Of a stretch of 28,601 bases of DNA, positions 8,190 to 14,862 are shown one piece after another. Origin of the DNA: Clostridia bacterium (GTDB lineage Bacteria; Bacillota_A; Clostridia; Oscillospirales; Acutalibacteraceae); assembly GCA_024699005.1 (NCBI GenBank), contig JAILQN010000348.1, positions 1 through 28,601 of the forward strand, given 5' to 3'. A program made the translations under genes and the position numbers. Each line of letters begins with the position of its first letter. Position 1 is the first letter of the stretch. Under the pieces are notes generated by a model. It was given only the letters and a program-made list of their open reading frames with translations, did no database searches and was not told the origin of the DNA.

Positions 8190-9523
8190 GATTCGTTGTT
8201 TACGGCTTCGGTGATGACCTGCGCCATGTAATCGATCTTTTCGTCCGTCATTCCGGGGTATACGCCCACCCAGAAGGTGTCGTTCATTATCCGGTCGGTA
8301 TTGGTAAGCTCTCCCGCGACACGGTAGCCCGTGCCCGAAGCGCGCATTTCGTCAAAACAGGGATGCTTTATGATATTGCCGGCAAAGAGCATACGGGTCT
8401 GAATACCCTTTGATTCTATGTATCTGACGATATTCTCGCGGGACATTCCCTCCTTGACGGTTATAAGAAAACCGAACCAGGACGGGTCGGAACCGGGCGC
8501 AGCCTCCGGCAGGATGACCTTGCCGGCGATCGATTCCAAGGCGGCTTTCAGTCTTGCGAAATTGTATTTGCGCCTCTCCACGAAGGATGGGAACTTCCTG
8601 AGCTGGGCGCAGCCCACCGCCGCCTGCATATCGGTCGCTTTCAGATTATAGCCGAAATGCGAATATACGTATTTATGGTCGTAACCGCGCGGAAGCTCGC
8701 CGAACTGCCCGTCAAAACGGTGCCCGCAGATATTGTCCCTGCCGGACGGGCAGCGGCAGTCCCTGCCCCAGTCGCGCAGGGAACGCGCTATTCTGTGCAG
8801 AAGCGGATTGTCGGTATATACCGCGCCGCCCTCGCCCATGGTCATATGATGAGGAGGGTAGAAAGAGGACGATCCGATATCGCCGAATGTGCCGGTGAAT
8901 CTCCACTCGCCGTTTATATTGTAACGGGAACCCAAAGCGTCGCAGTTGTCCTCCACCAGCCAGAGATCATGCCTGTCGCAGAAATCCTTTACGGCGGCAA
9001 TATCGAACGGATTGCCCAGGGTATGCGCCGCCATAACGGCCTTTGTTTTGTCGGAGAGAGCATCCCCGAGCCGTGAAACGTCCAGATTGTACTGCGGTAT
9101 CGTGACGTCGATAAACACAGGCACCGCGCCGTACTGGATGATCGGGGTGACTGTGGTCGGGAAGCCCGCCGCAACGGTGATGACCTCGTCCCCCGGGCGT
9201 ATTTGTCTGTCGCCCAGAAGCGGCGACGTGAGGGTCATGAACGCCAGAAGATTCGCGCTCGAACCGGAGTTGACAAGACTCGCGAACCTGATTCCCAGAT
9301 ACTTCGCAAGGGAGCTCTCGAATTCGTCGGTATATCTCCCGGAAGTCAGCCAGAATTCAAGAGCGCTGTCCACAAGATTCACGCCCTCTTCGCTATCAAA
9401 CACGCGCGAAGCGTAAGGGATCCTGTCGCCGGGTTTAAAGTCCCCCGACGGTTTATGGTACTTGTCAAAATACTCCGCCACAGCCGCGAGTATCGCTCTG
9501 CGGTCCTGTTCCTGTTGAGTCAT
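8186..9523 (-). CDS. rfbH: CDP-4-keto-6-deoxy-D-glucose 3-dehydratase (E1, RfbH-type)
   Basis: A 445-residue member of the DegT/DnrJ/EryC1 (aspartate aminotransferase fold) group. The PLP-binding lysine is absent: the segment reads FYPPHHMTMGEGGA, with His225 (or 226) in its place, as in the E1 dehydratases that use PMP for C3 deoxygenation instead of transamination. Cys194, Cys256, Cys258 and Cys266 match the Cys-(about 60)-Cys-x-Cys-x7-Cys set that holds the 2Fe-2S cluster in Yersinia E1. GDIGSSSFYPPHH, WGRDCRC and YDHKYVYSHFGYNLK are typical RfbH segments. The reaction removes the C3 hydroxyl of CDP-4-keto-6-deoxyglucose together with an NADH-dependent flavin/Fe-S reductase (E3), which is not in this window. 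GGAG lies 9 bases before the ATG, and a near-consensus promoter lies upstream. The next gene overlaps by 4 bases. Confidence 0.94.
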   Translation of the reverse strand: MTQQEQDRRAILAAVAEYFDKYHKPSGDFKPGDRIPYASRVFDSEEGVNLVDSALEFWLTSGRYTDEFESSLAKYLGIRFASLVNSGSSANLLAFMTLTSPLLGDRQIRPGDEVITVAAGFPTTVTPIIQYGAVPVFIDVTIPQYNLDVSRLGDALSDKTKAVMAAHTLGNPFDIAAVKDFCDRHDLWLVEDNCDALGSRYNINGEWRFTGTFGDIGSSSFYPPHHMTMGEGGAVYTDNPLLHRIARSLRDWGRDCRCPSGRDNICGHRFDGQFGELPRGYDHKYVYSHFGYNLKATDMQAAVGCAQLRKFPSFVERRKYNFARLKAALESIAGKVILPEAAPGSDPSWFGFLITVKEGMSRENIVRYIESKGIQTRMLFAGNIIKHPCFDEMRASGTGYRVAGELTNTDRIMNDTFWVGVYPGMTDEKIDYMAQVITEAVNNES

Positions 9524-9545
9524 AATTCTTTACTCCGTTATTTCT

Positions 9546-9594
9546 GTTCACTGTACATTGTACATTTTTAATACAGGCCTGTCAATTTACAATT
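9546..9594. repeat. Heptamer repeats, GTACATT and GTCAATT types, between hflX and rfbH
   Basis: Two short arrays: GTTCACT, GTACATT, GTACATT (9546-9566) and, after a gap, GTCAATT, TACAATT (9581-9594). The second encodes the last residues and stop of HflX. Between them they supply both hexamers of the rfbH promoter. Confidence 0.75.
9557..9585 (-). promoter_or_regulatory. Near-consensus sigma-A promoter for rfbH
   Basis: On the minus strand a perfect -35 TTGACA (9580-9585) is followed after exactly 17 bases by TACAAT (9557-9562, 5 of 6). It points at rfbH, whose ATG is about 34 bases downstream of the -10. The -35 contains the TGA stop of hflX, and the -10 falls across two GTACATT heptamer units. 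This suggests that the sugar genes can be transcribed apart from hflX. Confidence 0.7.
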
Positions 9595-10847
9595 TCGATA
9601 ACATACTCTCTTATACTGTCAAGCATACGCACGTCGACATAAGCTTCGAGCTCAATTCCCTCCGGAGTGTATTCCTCCGAAAGTACCCGTCCGGTCTGCC
9701 TGATCTTGTTCGGTACCGAGCCGTCGGAATACGGCACAAGAAGACGTGCGCGGCTCATGGTATTCCCGAGCTTTTTGCAGATAAGATTCAGCAGATTGTC
9801 GATCCCGGTCCCCCGCAGGGCGGAGATCCTTACGGCGTCCCTGCCTTCGCCCATAAAGTAGATATTGCCGATAAGGTCGCTTTTGTTGTAGACGGTTATC
9901 ATCGGCTTGTCAGCTGCGCCGAGCTGGTTGATTATATCATTCGTGACCGAAAGCTCATCCTCGCATAATGGGTCGGATGCGTCGCAGACGTTCAGTATCA
10001 GATCGGAATAGACGACCTCCTCCAGAGTGGACTTGAACGCTTCGACCAGATCGTGCGGCAGACGGGATATGAAGCCGACGGTGTCGGTCAGAAGGATCGT
10101 ACGCCCGTCCGGCAGCTTCAGCGCGCGGGCCGTCGGGTCCAGAGTGGCGAACAGCTTGTTCTCCGTCAGCACTCCCGCGTTTGTCAGGGTGTTCATCAGT
10201 GTGGATTTTCCGGCGTTGGTATAGCCGACAATCGCCACCGTGACCGCCTGGTTTTTGGCTCGCCTGTCGCGGATCAGCTTCCTTGTTTTTTTGAGCCGTT
10301 CGAGTTTGTCCTCCAGTGAATTTATCCTGCGCATTATGTGCCGTCGGTCAGTCTCAAGCTGCGTTTCACCGGGGCCTCTGGTGCCGATACCGCCGCCGAG
10401 CCGCGACAGGACCTTGCCCTGCCCGCCGAGCCGCGGAAGAGAATATTTAAGCTGTGCCAGCTCTACCTGCGCCTTGCCCTCGCCGCTGTTTGCGTGCAGA
10501 GCGAAGATATCGAGGATCAGCATGGTGCGGTCAATGGTCCTGATGCCTGTGAAGTCTTCTATATTGCGCTGCTGAGACGGAGAAAGCTCCGCATCGACCA
10601 CGATGAGGTCCGCCTCATACTCCGTGCAGATGTTCTGTATCTCTATAAGCTTACCGGAGCCGAAAAATGTTGCCCCGTCAGGCGCGCTCCGGGACTGTAC
10701 AAGCCTGCCTATCACTTCCGCTCCGGCGGATTCGCACAGAGCGGAAAGCTCGTCCAAAGAAACTTCGGCGTCATATTCGCCGGTATCTATCCCCGCGAGC
10801 AGGGCTCTTTCGGGTCGATTTGCATTGGTTCCGATTTCCGGATTCAT
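9582..10847 (-). CDS. hflX: Ribosome-associated GTPase HflX
   Basis: A 421-residue protein with the HflX layout: N-terminal nucleotide-binding-like domain (about 1-200) holding the family segment GGGIGTRGPGETQLETDRR and a coiled linker after it, then the GTPase domain with G1 GYTNAGKST (208-216), DPTAR (237-241), G3 DTVGF (255-259) and G4 NKSD (321-324). HflX binds 50S subunits and splits stalled or stress-arrested ribosomes. The length is normal. The gene overlaps the decarboxylase-family gene by 4 bases (ATGA), so the two are translationally coupled. The final codons and TGA stop lie in heptamer-like DNA that doubles as the -35 of the rfbH promoter, so the extreme C-terminus may vary between relatives. 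Confidence 0.97.
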   Translation of the reverse strand: MNPEIGTNANRPERALLAGIDTGEYDAEVSLDELSALCESAGAEVIGRLVQSRSAPDGATFFGSGKLIEIQNICTEYEADLIVVDAELSPSQQRNIEDFTGIRTIDRTMLILDIFALHANSGEGKAQVELAQLKYSLPRLGGQGKVLSRLGGGIGTRGPGETQLETDRRHIMRRINSLEDKLERLKKTRKLIRDRRAKNQAVTVAIVGYTNAGKSTLMNTLTNAGVLTENKLFATLDPTARALKLPDGRTILLTDTVGFISRLPHDLVEAFKSTLEEVVYSDLILNVCDASDPLCEDELSVTNDIINQLGAADKPMITVYNKSDLIGNIYFMGEGRDAVRISALRGTGIDNLLNLICKKLGNTMSRARLLVPYSDGSVPNKIRQTGRVLSEEYTPEGIELEAYVDVRMLDSIREYVIEIVN

Positions 10848-12190
10848 AGTTCTGGATTCTTAAGAGGACTGACCTCGACTTCTTTTATCCCGTAATACGA
10901 AAACGCCCGGACCGTATCGGGGCCTGTCACTTCCCCCGCGACGATCAGCGGCACCGCCGGAGGGCAGGACAGCGCGCAGCCGAGAAACACTCTGCCGGAA
11001 GCCATCTCCGCGCTTACCGTTTCACTGCGGGCGAAAAGAGCTTCCCGCGGCGTCATCGCAATGACCGGCGGCCCGATCTCCGGCGGATCCTCGTCTACGG
11101 GATCCTGACGGCGGAGCGTTCCGAACGCATTTTCGATCCTGTGAAAATCACTCTCTGTGTTAAAGCCCGTCAGCATAAGCACGACGTGATCTCTGTCCGC
11201 AAATTCGACGATAATACCTTCGTTCTTAAGTATCCCGGCGACATGAGCCCCGATATAACCGAAGGACTTTGTCTTTACCGTGATACGGAACGGATCAGAG
11301 GGAAGGACATCCCAGCCGCATTCCCGCAGCGATTCGCCCAACTGTTCTATTCTGTCCGCAGCGCGCTTTATACTTCCGCTGTTTTCCGAAAGAAACCGAC
11401 TCGCGCAGTCAAGGCTTTCAAGTACAGGCCAGGACGGACTTGTGGAGCCGAAAAGCTCCATCGCTCCCGGAGCGGTCTTTATCACTTCATCCGGAACACT
11501 GTGCCCCAGATGCAGATACGCGCCCCCGGTCAGGACCGGCAGAGTCTTGTGCGCCGAGTCGCAGACGATATCCGCGCCGAGCGTCAGAGGGTGAGTATCC
11601 GGGGCGATAAACTTAAGATACGCGCCGTGAGCGTTGTCGACCACAAGCAAAGAGCCGTATTTATGAGCAAGACCGGCAAGACCGCTGATATCCCGTATCC
11701 GGCCCAGGTAATCCGGACTTGTCACGTAAATACAATCCGGCGGTTCCATCCCGGCGGCAAGCGCTGCAGCGATCTCATCCAAAGAGAATTCCCGGTCAAG
11801 CAGGCTGCCCGTGCCGTAAACCCACCTGATCTCAAATCCGAGCAGCGATGCGGCAGATATAAAAGACTTGTGGACATTCCGGAGCGCGACGACCGTATGT
11901 TCCTTTTTATCCGGATTCATCCGCATGGCAAGATACAGCGCCGCTCTTATGGATAATGAAGACCCCTCGGTAGAATAAAAAGTAGCTTTGCTTCCGAAAA
12001 GACGGGAAGCGTTCTTCTCACTTTCAAGAATGATGCCTTTCGGGTCGAACAGACAGTCCGCCCCGTCAATCTCGGTGATGTCGCGGCTCATCCCGGGAAT
12101 AACGCCTTTATGTCCGGGCATATGAGCCCGCACAACACCCTTATGCGACAAATAACCGTCGATATAGTCCGAAATCGGTGTGGTGATCAT
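10844..12190 (-). CDS. Orn/Lys/Arg decarboxylase-family PLP enzyme (short form)
   Basis: A protein of about 448 residues with the fold-type I PLP core of the Orn/Lys/Arg decarboxylase major domain: HMPGHKG (residues 23-29), a DNAHGAY segment whose Asp185 binds the pyridine nitrogen, and SAHKTLP with Lys215 as the Schiff-base lysine. The C-terminal domain is short, as in the Gram-positive YaaO/SpeA-like group. The usual reaction is decarboxylation of arginine, lysine or ornithine to a polyamine precursor; which amino acid cannot be told. The start is uncertain: a TTG at 12196 and an ATG at 12190 share the frame, and I chose the ATG. Neither has a Shine-Dalgarno sequence; a heptamer array occupies that place. 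Translation may be coupled to the glycosyltransferase gene ending 31 bases upstream. Confidence 0.9.
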   Translation of the reverse strand: MITTPISDYIDGYLSHKGVVRAHMPGHKGVIPGMSRDITEIDGADCLFDPKGIILESEKNASRLFGSKATFYSTEGSSLSIRAALYLAMRMNPDKKEHTVVALRNVHKSFISAASLLGFEIRWVYGTGSLLDREFSLDEIAAALAAGMEPPDCIYVTSPDYLGRIRDISGLAGLAHKYGSLLVVDNAHGAYLKFIAPDTHPLTLGADIVCDSAHKTLPVLTGGAYLHLGHSVPDEVIKTAPGAMELFGSTSPSWPVLESLDCASRFLSENSGSIKRAADRIEQLGESLRECGWDVLPSDPFRITVKTKSFGYIGAHVAGILKNEGIIVEFADRDHVVLMLTGFNTESDFHRIENAFGTLRRQDPVDEDPPEIGPPVIAMTPREALFARSETVSAEMASGRVFLGCALSCPPAVPLIVAGEVTGPDTVRAFSYYGIKEVEVSPLKNPEL

Positions 12191-12218
12191 TCTCAAAACT
12201 CAAAGCTCAACACTCAAG
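12191..12218. repeat. Heptamer tandem repeat, ACTCAAA type, in front of a start codon
   Basis: Units TCTCAAA, ACTCAAA, GCTCAAC and ACTCAAG run with exact 7-bp period on the plus strand and fill nearly the whole gap between the glycosyltransferase stop (12221) and the decarboxylase-family start (12190). On the coding strand the unit TTTGAGT contains TGA, so it closes all frames within 21 bases. Confidence 0.88.
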
Positions 12219-12220
12219 AC

Positions 12221-13612
12221 TTATTTTGAGCCGTCGCTTCCCAATTGTTCCGGCAGAACAAAACCTTTATCCTTCATTTCACGCCTGGTGCGCATTGCAG
12301 TTCTGCGCTGCGAGAATTTGTACTGCAGCAGCACGGAGGGCGTTTTGGAATTGACCGTCTCTTTGAACAGCTCGAAATCGAGATACTTGCCCGAACGAAC
12401 GTCCACGATCCTGCCGGATTTTGAAGCTTTTCTCGCATCATAATGAAAAGTCTTGTCCGGGAAGGGGCGTATATTCGGCTGAGATCTGTAAAAATCGGCC
12501 ATATTATCATAGGTGCTCTGGGGCACGGCAAGCTCGAACAGAGGGCAGGTCTGCGCAAAAACCGAACGCAGCATCGCGCCGGGATCCGGGATCTTGTCAA
12601 ACGACATCATGACCGTGAGCCTCGGATGCTCCGCCGCGTCCTCCCTCTCGGTAAATACCATGGGCAGTGCGAGATCGGCGTTCTTCTCCGCGAGCTTTTT
12701 GAACCTCTGAGGATTCATACGCGGGGCGTATTCGTCAAGTATCGCCTTGACCTCGGCAAGCAGTTCGTTGTCCGCGAACCACATGCGTCTGTAAAAATCC
12801 GCGAATACCCTGTCAAACAGATTCGCAATGACCTCCTGCATAAATGCGGTATCGTATTCCGCGCTGCCGGTTTCCTCAATAAGAGCAACCCTGCCCATGG
12901 CAAGGATCCTGTCGGTAACGGAGCGCAGGGAATTCAGCTTATCCATCGCAGGTATATATTCCTCCGGGAAGCCGTCGCTGACCGGAACCACGAGTTTTTC
13001 ATGCACAAAACCGGGGCAGCCGGACACTCTCGCACCGTCAAAGGCAGCGCTGAGCATAAGCAGAGTTCCGCCGTAAGCTGAAAGACTCTCGTCAAAACTC
13101 AGACGCCTCGCCTGAAAAACCGACCGTCTGAAGACCCTGGCGCCGACGGCGTCGCTTTTTATGAGAGCTGTTTCATATTTGTTTATTACGGGCATGACCG
13201 CAAGCACATCGAGCCACGGATCATATGTATATTCTATATCGCCGTGCAGCCACTGCCGTCCGGTGACGATGTCAGGCTTCAGTTCGAGTTTTTCAAAATG
13301 CTCGTACAGTTTTTCCACGCTGTCCGGCGAAAGCTCCTCACCGTCGAGCAGGAACGAAATATATTCGCTCATACACTCCTGAGCGGCGGAATTCATACAC
13401 TCATAGATCTTGCAGCCCGGCATCTCGCGGTATTCAAAGCCGACATACTCCTCCACATGCTCGCGGCACAGCTTCACAGCCTCCTCAGGCGCGCCGGTGT
13501 CGATTATCAGCACGTTGAAATTGTCGACGGACTGCCCCACAAGCGATTTAAGCGTCTCGTCTGTGTGCCGGTCCTCCGGGGTCAGGATGAATACTACTGT
13601 CAGTTTATTCAT
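12221..13612 (-). CDS. Glycosyltransferase-like protein (GT-A fold, family 2 type)
   Basis: A 463-residue protein starting NKLTVVFILTPEDRHTDETLKSLVGQS, the usual opening of GT2 enzymes (strand, then helix with a conserved SL..QS turn). LLIIDTGAPE-like and EYISFLLDGEELS segments follow, where DGEE stands in the place of the metal-binding DxD. The second half (about 270-463) contains another segment with the same start pattern (RLTVMMSFDKIPDPGAMLRS), so it may hold a second, degenerate GT-A-like unit. No membrane helix was seen. Its 4-base overlap with the TarI-family gene suggests the two work on the same polymer, probably a polyol-phosphate or glycan of the cell wall. The donor and acceptor are unknown, and catalytic activity is not certain because the DxD is altered. 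Confidence 0.75.
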   Translation of the reverse strand: MNKLTVVFILTPEDRHTDETLKSLVGQSVDNFNVLIIDTGAPEEAVKLCREHVEEYVGFEYREMPGCKIYECMNSAAQECMSEYISFLLDGEELSPDSVEKLYEHFEKLELKPDIVTGRQWLHGDIEYTYDPWLDVLAVMPVINKYETALIKSDAVGARVFRRSVFQARRLSFDESLSAYGGTLLMLSAAFDGARVSGCPGFVHEKLVVPVSDGFPEEYIPAMDKLNSLRSVTDRILAMGRVALIEETGSAEYDTAFMQEVIANLFDRVFADFYRRMWFADNELLAEVKAILDEYAPRMNPQRFKKLAEKNADLALPMVFTEREDAAEHPRLTVMMSFDKIPDPGAMLRSVFAQTCPLFELAVPQSTYDNMADFYRSQPNIRPFPDKTFHYDARKASKSGRIVDVRSGKYLDFELFKETVNSKTPSVLLQYKFSQRRTAMRTRREMKDKGFVLPEQLGSDGSK

Positions 13613-14292
13613 TTAAAAAAATCCTCCGCTGTTTTTATGTCCTGCGGGAAAGTTATTTTGATATTGTCTCTGGAGCCCTGCACCAGATACACAGGTTCGC
13701 GCCGCGCCACGAACGCCGTGCAGGCGTCTGTGTACTCTTCCAGCTCGCGGGCACTCATCCCAGCGTATATTTCCGCCAGCTTTTTAAGACTGAAGGACTG
13801 GGGAGTCTGGGCGTGGAAACACCCTCCGCGCGGCGGAACTGACTTTATAAAGCAGCCGTCCCCGCTCAGCAGGATGGTGTCCACCGCCGGGATCACGGTA
13901 TTGCACGCGCCATATTCCCCGGCTGCGGCTATGTTATCGGCAATTATTCTTTTGTCTATGCAGGGACGGACGGCATCGTGGGTCAGGATGATATCGCCTT
14001 CCGTTGCATTTTTATATTCATTCAATATGGCAATGAGCGTGCCGTTGCGGTTATCTCCTCCGGTTATCACTTTTACCGTTATACCGGGGAGATATTTACT
14101 GATAAGCTCACGGGTGTATTCCGTAAAACCGGCGCCAACGGCGACGATGTATTCGTCAACAAGTCCGGACCCGATAAAGGCGTCAAGACTTCTGATGATC
14201 ACGGGCCTGCCCGCAAGATCCAGAAACTGCTTCGGCATATCGCCGCCGAAACGCGACCCCCGTCCTCCGGCAGCCAACGCTGCTATAACCAT
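13609..14292 (-). CDS. IspD/TarI-family cytidylyltransferase, probably ribitol-5-phosphate type
   Basis: A 227-residue nucleotidyltransferase. It has the glycine-rich loop AAGGRGSRFGGDMPKQF (7-23), GGDNRN (78-83), THDAVRP (104-110), TPQSF (163-167) and TDAC (188-191). IspD and TarI share this fold and both move CMP from CTP to a polyol phosphate. HDAVRP rather than HDAARP, the VIPAVDTI segment and the NIKITFPQD ending resemble TarI (CDP-ribitol for wall teichoic or related polymers) more than IspD (isoprenoid pathway), and the next gene is a glycosyltransferase rather than ispF. IspD remains possible. GAGG sits 7 bases before the ATG, directly after the U-run of a terminator, so no promoter fits between terminator and start; see findings. 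Confidence 0.85.
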   Translation of the reverse strand: MVIAALAAGGRGSRFGGDMPKQFLDLAGRPVIIRSLDAFIGSGLVDEYIVAVGAGFTEYTRELISKYLPGITVKVITGGDNRNGTLIAILNEYKNATEGDIILTHDAVRPCIDKRIIADNIAAAGEYGACNTVIPAVDTILLSGDGCFIKSVPPRGGCFHAQTPQSFSLKKLAEIYAGMSARELEEYTDACTAFVARREPVYLVQGSRDNIKITFPQDIKTAEDFFK

Positions 14293-14305
14293 ACCTATAC
14301 CTCTT

Positions 14306-14335
14306 AAAAAAGAACCCCGTTACTGGGGCTCTTTT
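14306..14335 (-). terminator. Rho-independent terminator upstream of the TarI-family gene
   Basis: On the minus strand an 11-bp stem (arms 14325-14335 and 14308-14318, one G-U pair) with a 6-base loop is followed by a U-run. It lies after the 60-residue membrane protein gene and ends the rpsT transcript, at least in part. The TarI ribosome site follows within two bases. Confidence 0.8.
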
Positions 14336-14355
14336 GTTTAGACCTGAAATCTAAA

Positions 14356-14538
14356 TCATGAAGCCGCGGCAACCTCGGTTGTGAAGTCGTCGTCACAGCA
14401 GGAACAGGAAACGTAATTTTCCTCTGTGTTGCCGATGTTCTGCTTTCTGGCAAGCAGCTTTTTAACAACAAAATATACTGCGGCGATCACGCCTGCGATT
14501 GCGGCAACGATTGCGATTATTTTAAGCGCTTTTTTCAT
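14356..14538 (-). CDS. Small single-pass membrane protein with a Cys cluster
   Basis: A 60-residue protein. I chose the ATG at 14538 because AAAAGGAG lies 7 bases upstream; a longer frame back to 14589 would overlap rpsT and lacks support. Residues 5-25 are one membrane helix, followed by KKLLARK (a positive-inside flank) and an acidic tail with SCSCCDDD, three cysteines in four positions. That pattern could bind a metal or iron-sulfur group or be a disulfide/palmitoyl-like anchor, but nothing in the sequence decides this. It lies 19 bases after the rpsT stop and shares its transcript. I have the impression that similar short proteins occur in other Ruminococcaceae, but no family name comes to mind. 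Confidence 0.7.
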   Translation of the reverse strand: MKKALKIIAIVAAIAGVIAAVYFVVKKLLARKQNIGNTEENYVSCSCCDDDFTTEVAAAS

Positions 14539-14557
14539 GTTGAAACTCCTTTTGGCT

Positions 14558-14821
14558 TTATGCCGATTTCTGATTGAGTTTGACTGCAAGTGCCGATTTC
14601 TTGTGCGCCGCGTTGTTCTTGTGGATAAGACCCTTTGCGGCCGCCTGGTCGATCTTTTTGGACGCTGCCTTTACAAGGACATCCTTGTCAGCAGCATCTG
14701 CCTCGATAGCTGCGTTTGCTTTTTTGATAGCTGTCTTGAGAGCGGACGACTGAGACTTGTTGCGTGCCGCACGCTTCGCATTGACAAGAACGCGCTTTTT
14801 GGCGGATTTAATATTGGGCAA
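14558..14821 (-). CDS. rpsT: 30S ribosomal protein S20
   Basis: An 87-residue S20, the usual length. It starts (M)PNIKSAKKRVLVNAKRAARN and ends with the conserved Ala/Lys-rich helix segment HKNNAAHKKSALA. S20 binds 16S rRNA early in assembly of the small subunit. The start codon is TTG (complement at 14819-14821): the homologous N-terminus begins exactly there, and AAGGAGG lies 9 bases upstream, whereas an in-frame ATG further upstream would add 15 residues that S20 proteins lack. A UUG start is also used by E. coli rpsT, where it allows translational autocontrol by S20. Here the start and ribosome site are flanked by a perfect inverted repeat, which may serve regulation. Confidence 0.97.
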   Translation of the reverse strand: MPNIKSAKKRVLVNAKRAARNKSQSSALKTAIKKANAAIEADAADKDVLVKAASKKIDQAAAKGLIHKNNAAHKKSALAVKLNQKSA

Positions 14822-14862
14822 TACGATACACCTCCTTACATATTTAAATACAATGTATCGTA
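14822..14862 (-). promoter_or_regulatory. rpsT: Perfect 9-bp inverted repeat around the rpsT ribosome site
   Basis: TACGATACA (14822-14830) and TGTATCGTA (14854-14862) are exact reverse complements separated by 23 bases that include the AAGGAGG ribosome site. The inner arm abuts the TTG start; the outer arm overlaps the proposed -10. If transcription starts upstream of it, the RNA could fold and hide the ribosome site; otherwise it could be a DNA operator or chance. Confidence 0.5.

Noticed and set aside
8186..9523. Ordinary sugar aminotransferase (DegT type)
   Set aside because: The PLP lysine is replaced by histidine and the Fe-S cysteines are present, which marks a 3-dehydratase of the RfbH type instead.
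11141..11956. 271-residue plus-strand open frame opposite the decarboxylase-family gene
   Set aside because: The minus frame has all PLP motifs; this frame is basic, motif-free and a shadow of GC-rich codon use.
781..12218. CRISPR array or insertion-sequence ends as an explanation of the short repeats
   Set aside because: Units are 7 bases, adjacent without spacers, degenerate, and at several separate junctions; no transposase or cas gene is present.
13244..14341. 365-residue plus-strand open frame opposite the glycosyltransferase and TarI-family genes
   Set aside because: It spans two well-supported minus-strand genes and the terminator, with no motif and no ribosome site.
14539..14589. 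Upstream extension of the 60-residue membrane protein
   Set aside because: It overlaps the rpsT end and has no ribosome site, whereas ATG 14538 has AAAAGGAG in place.
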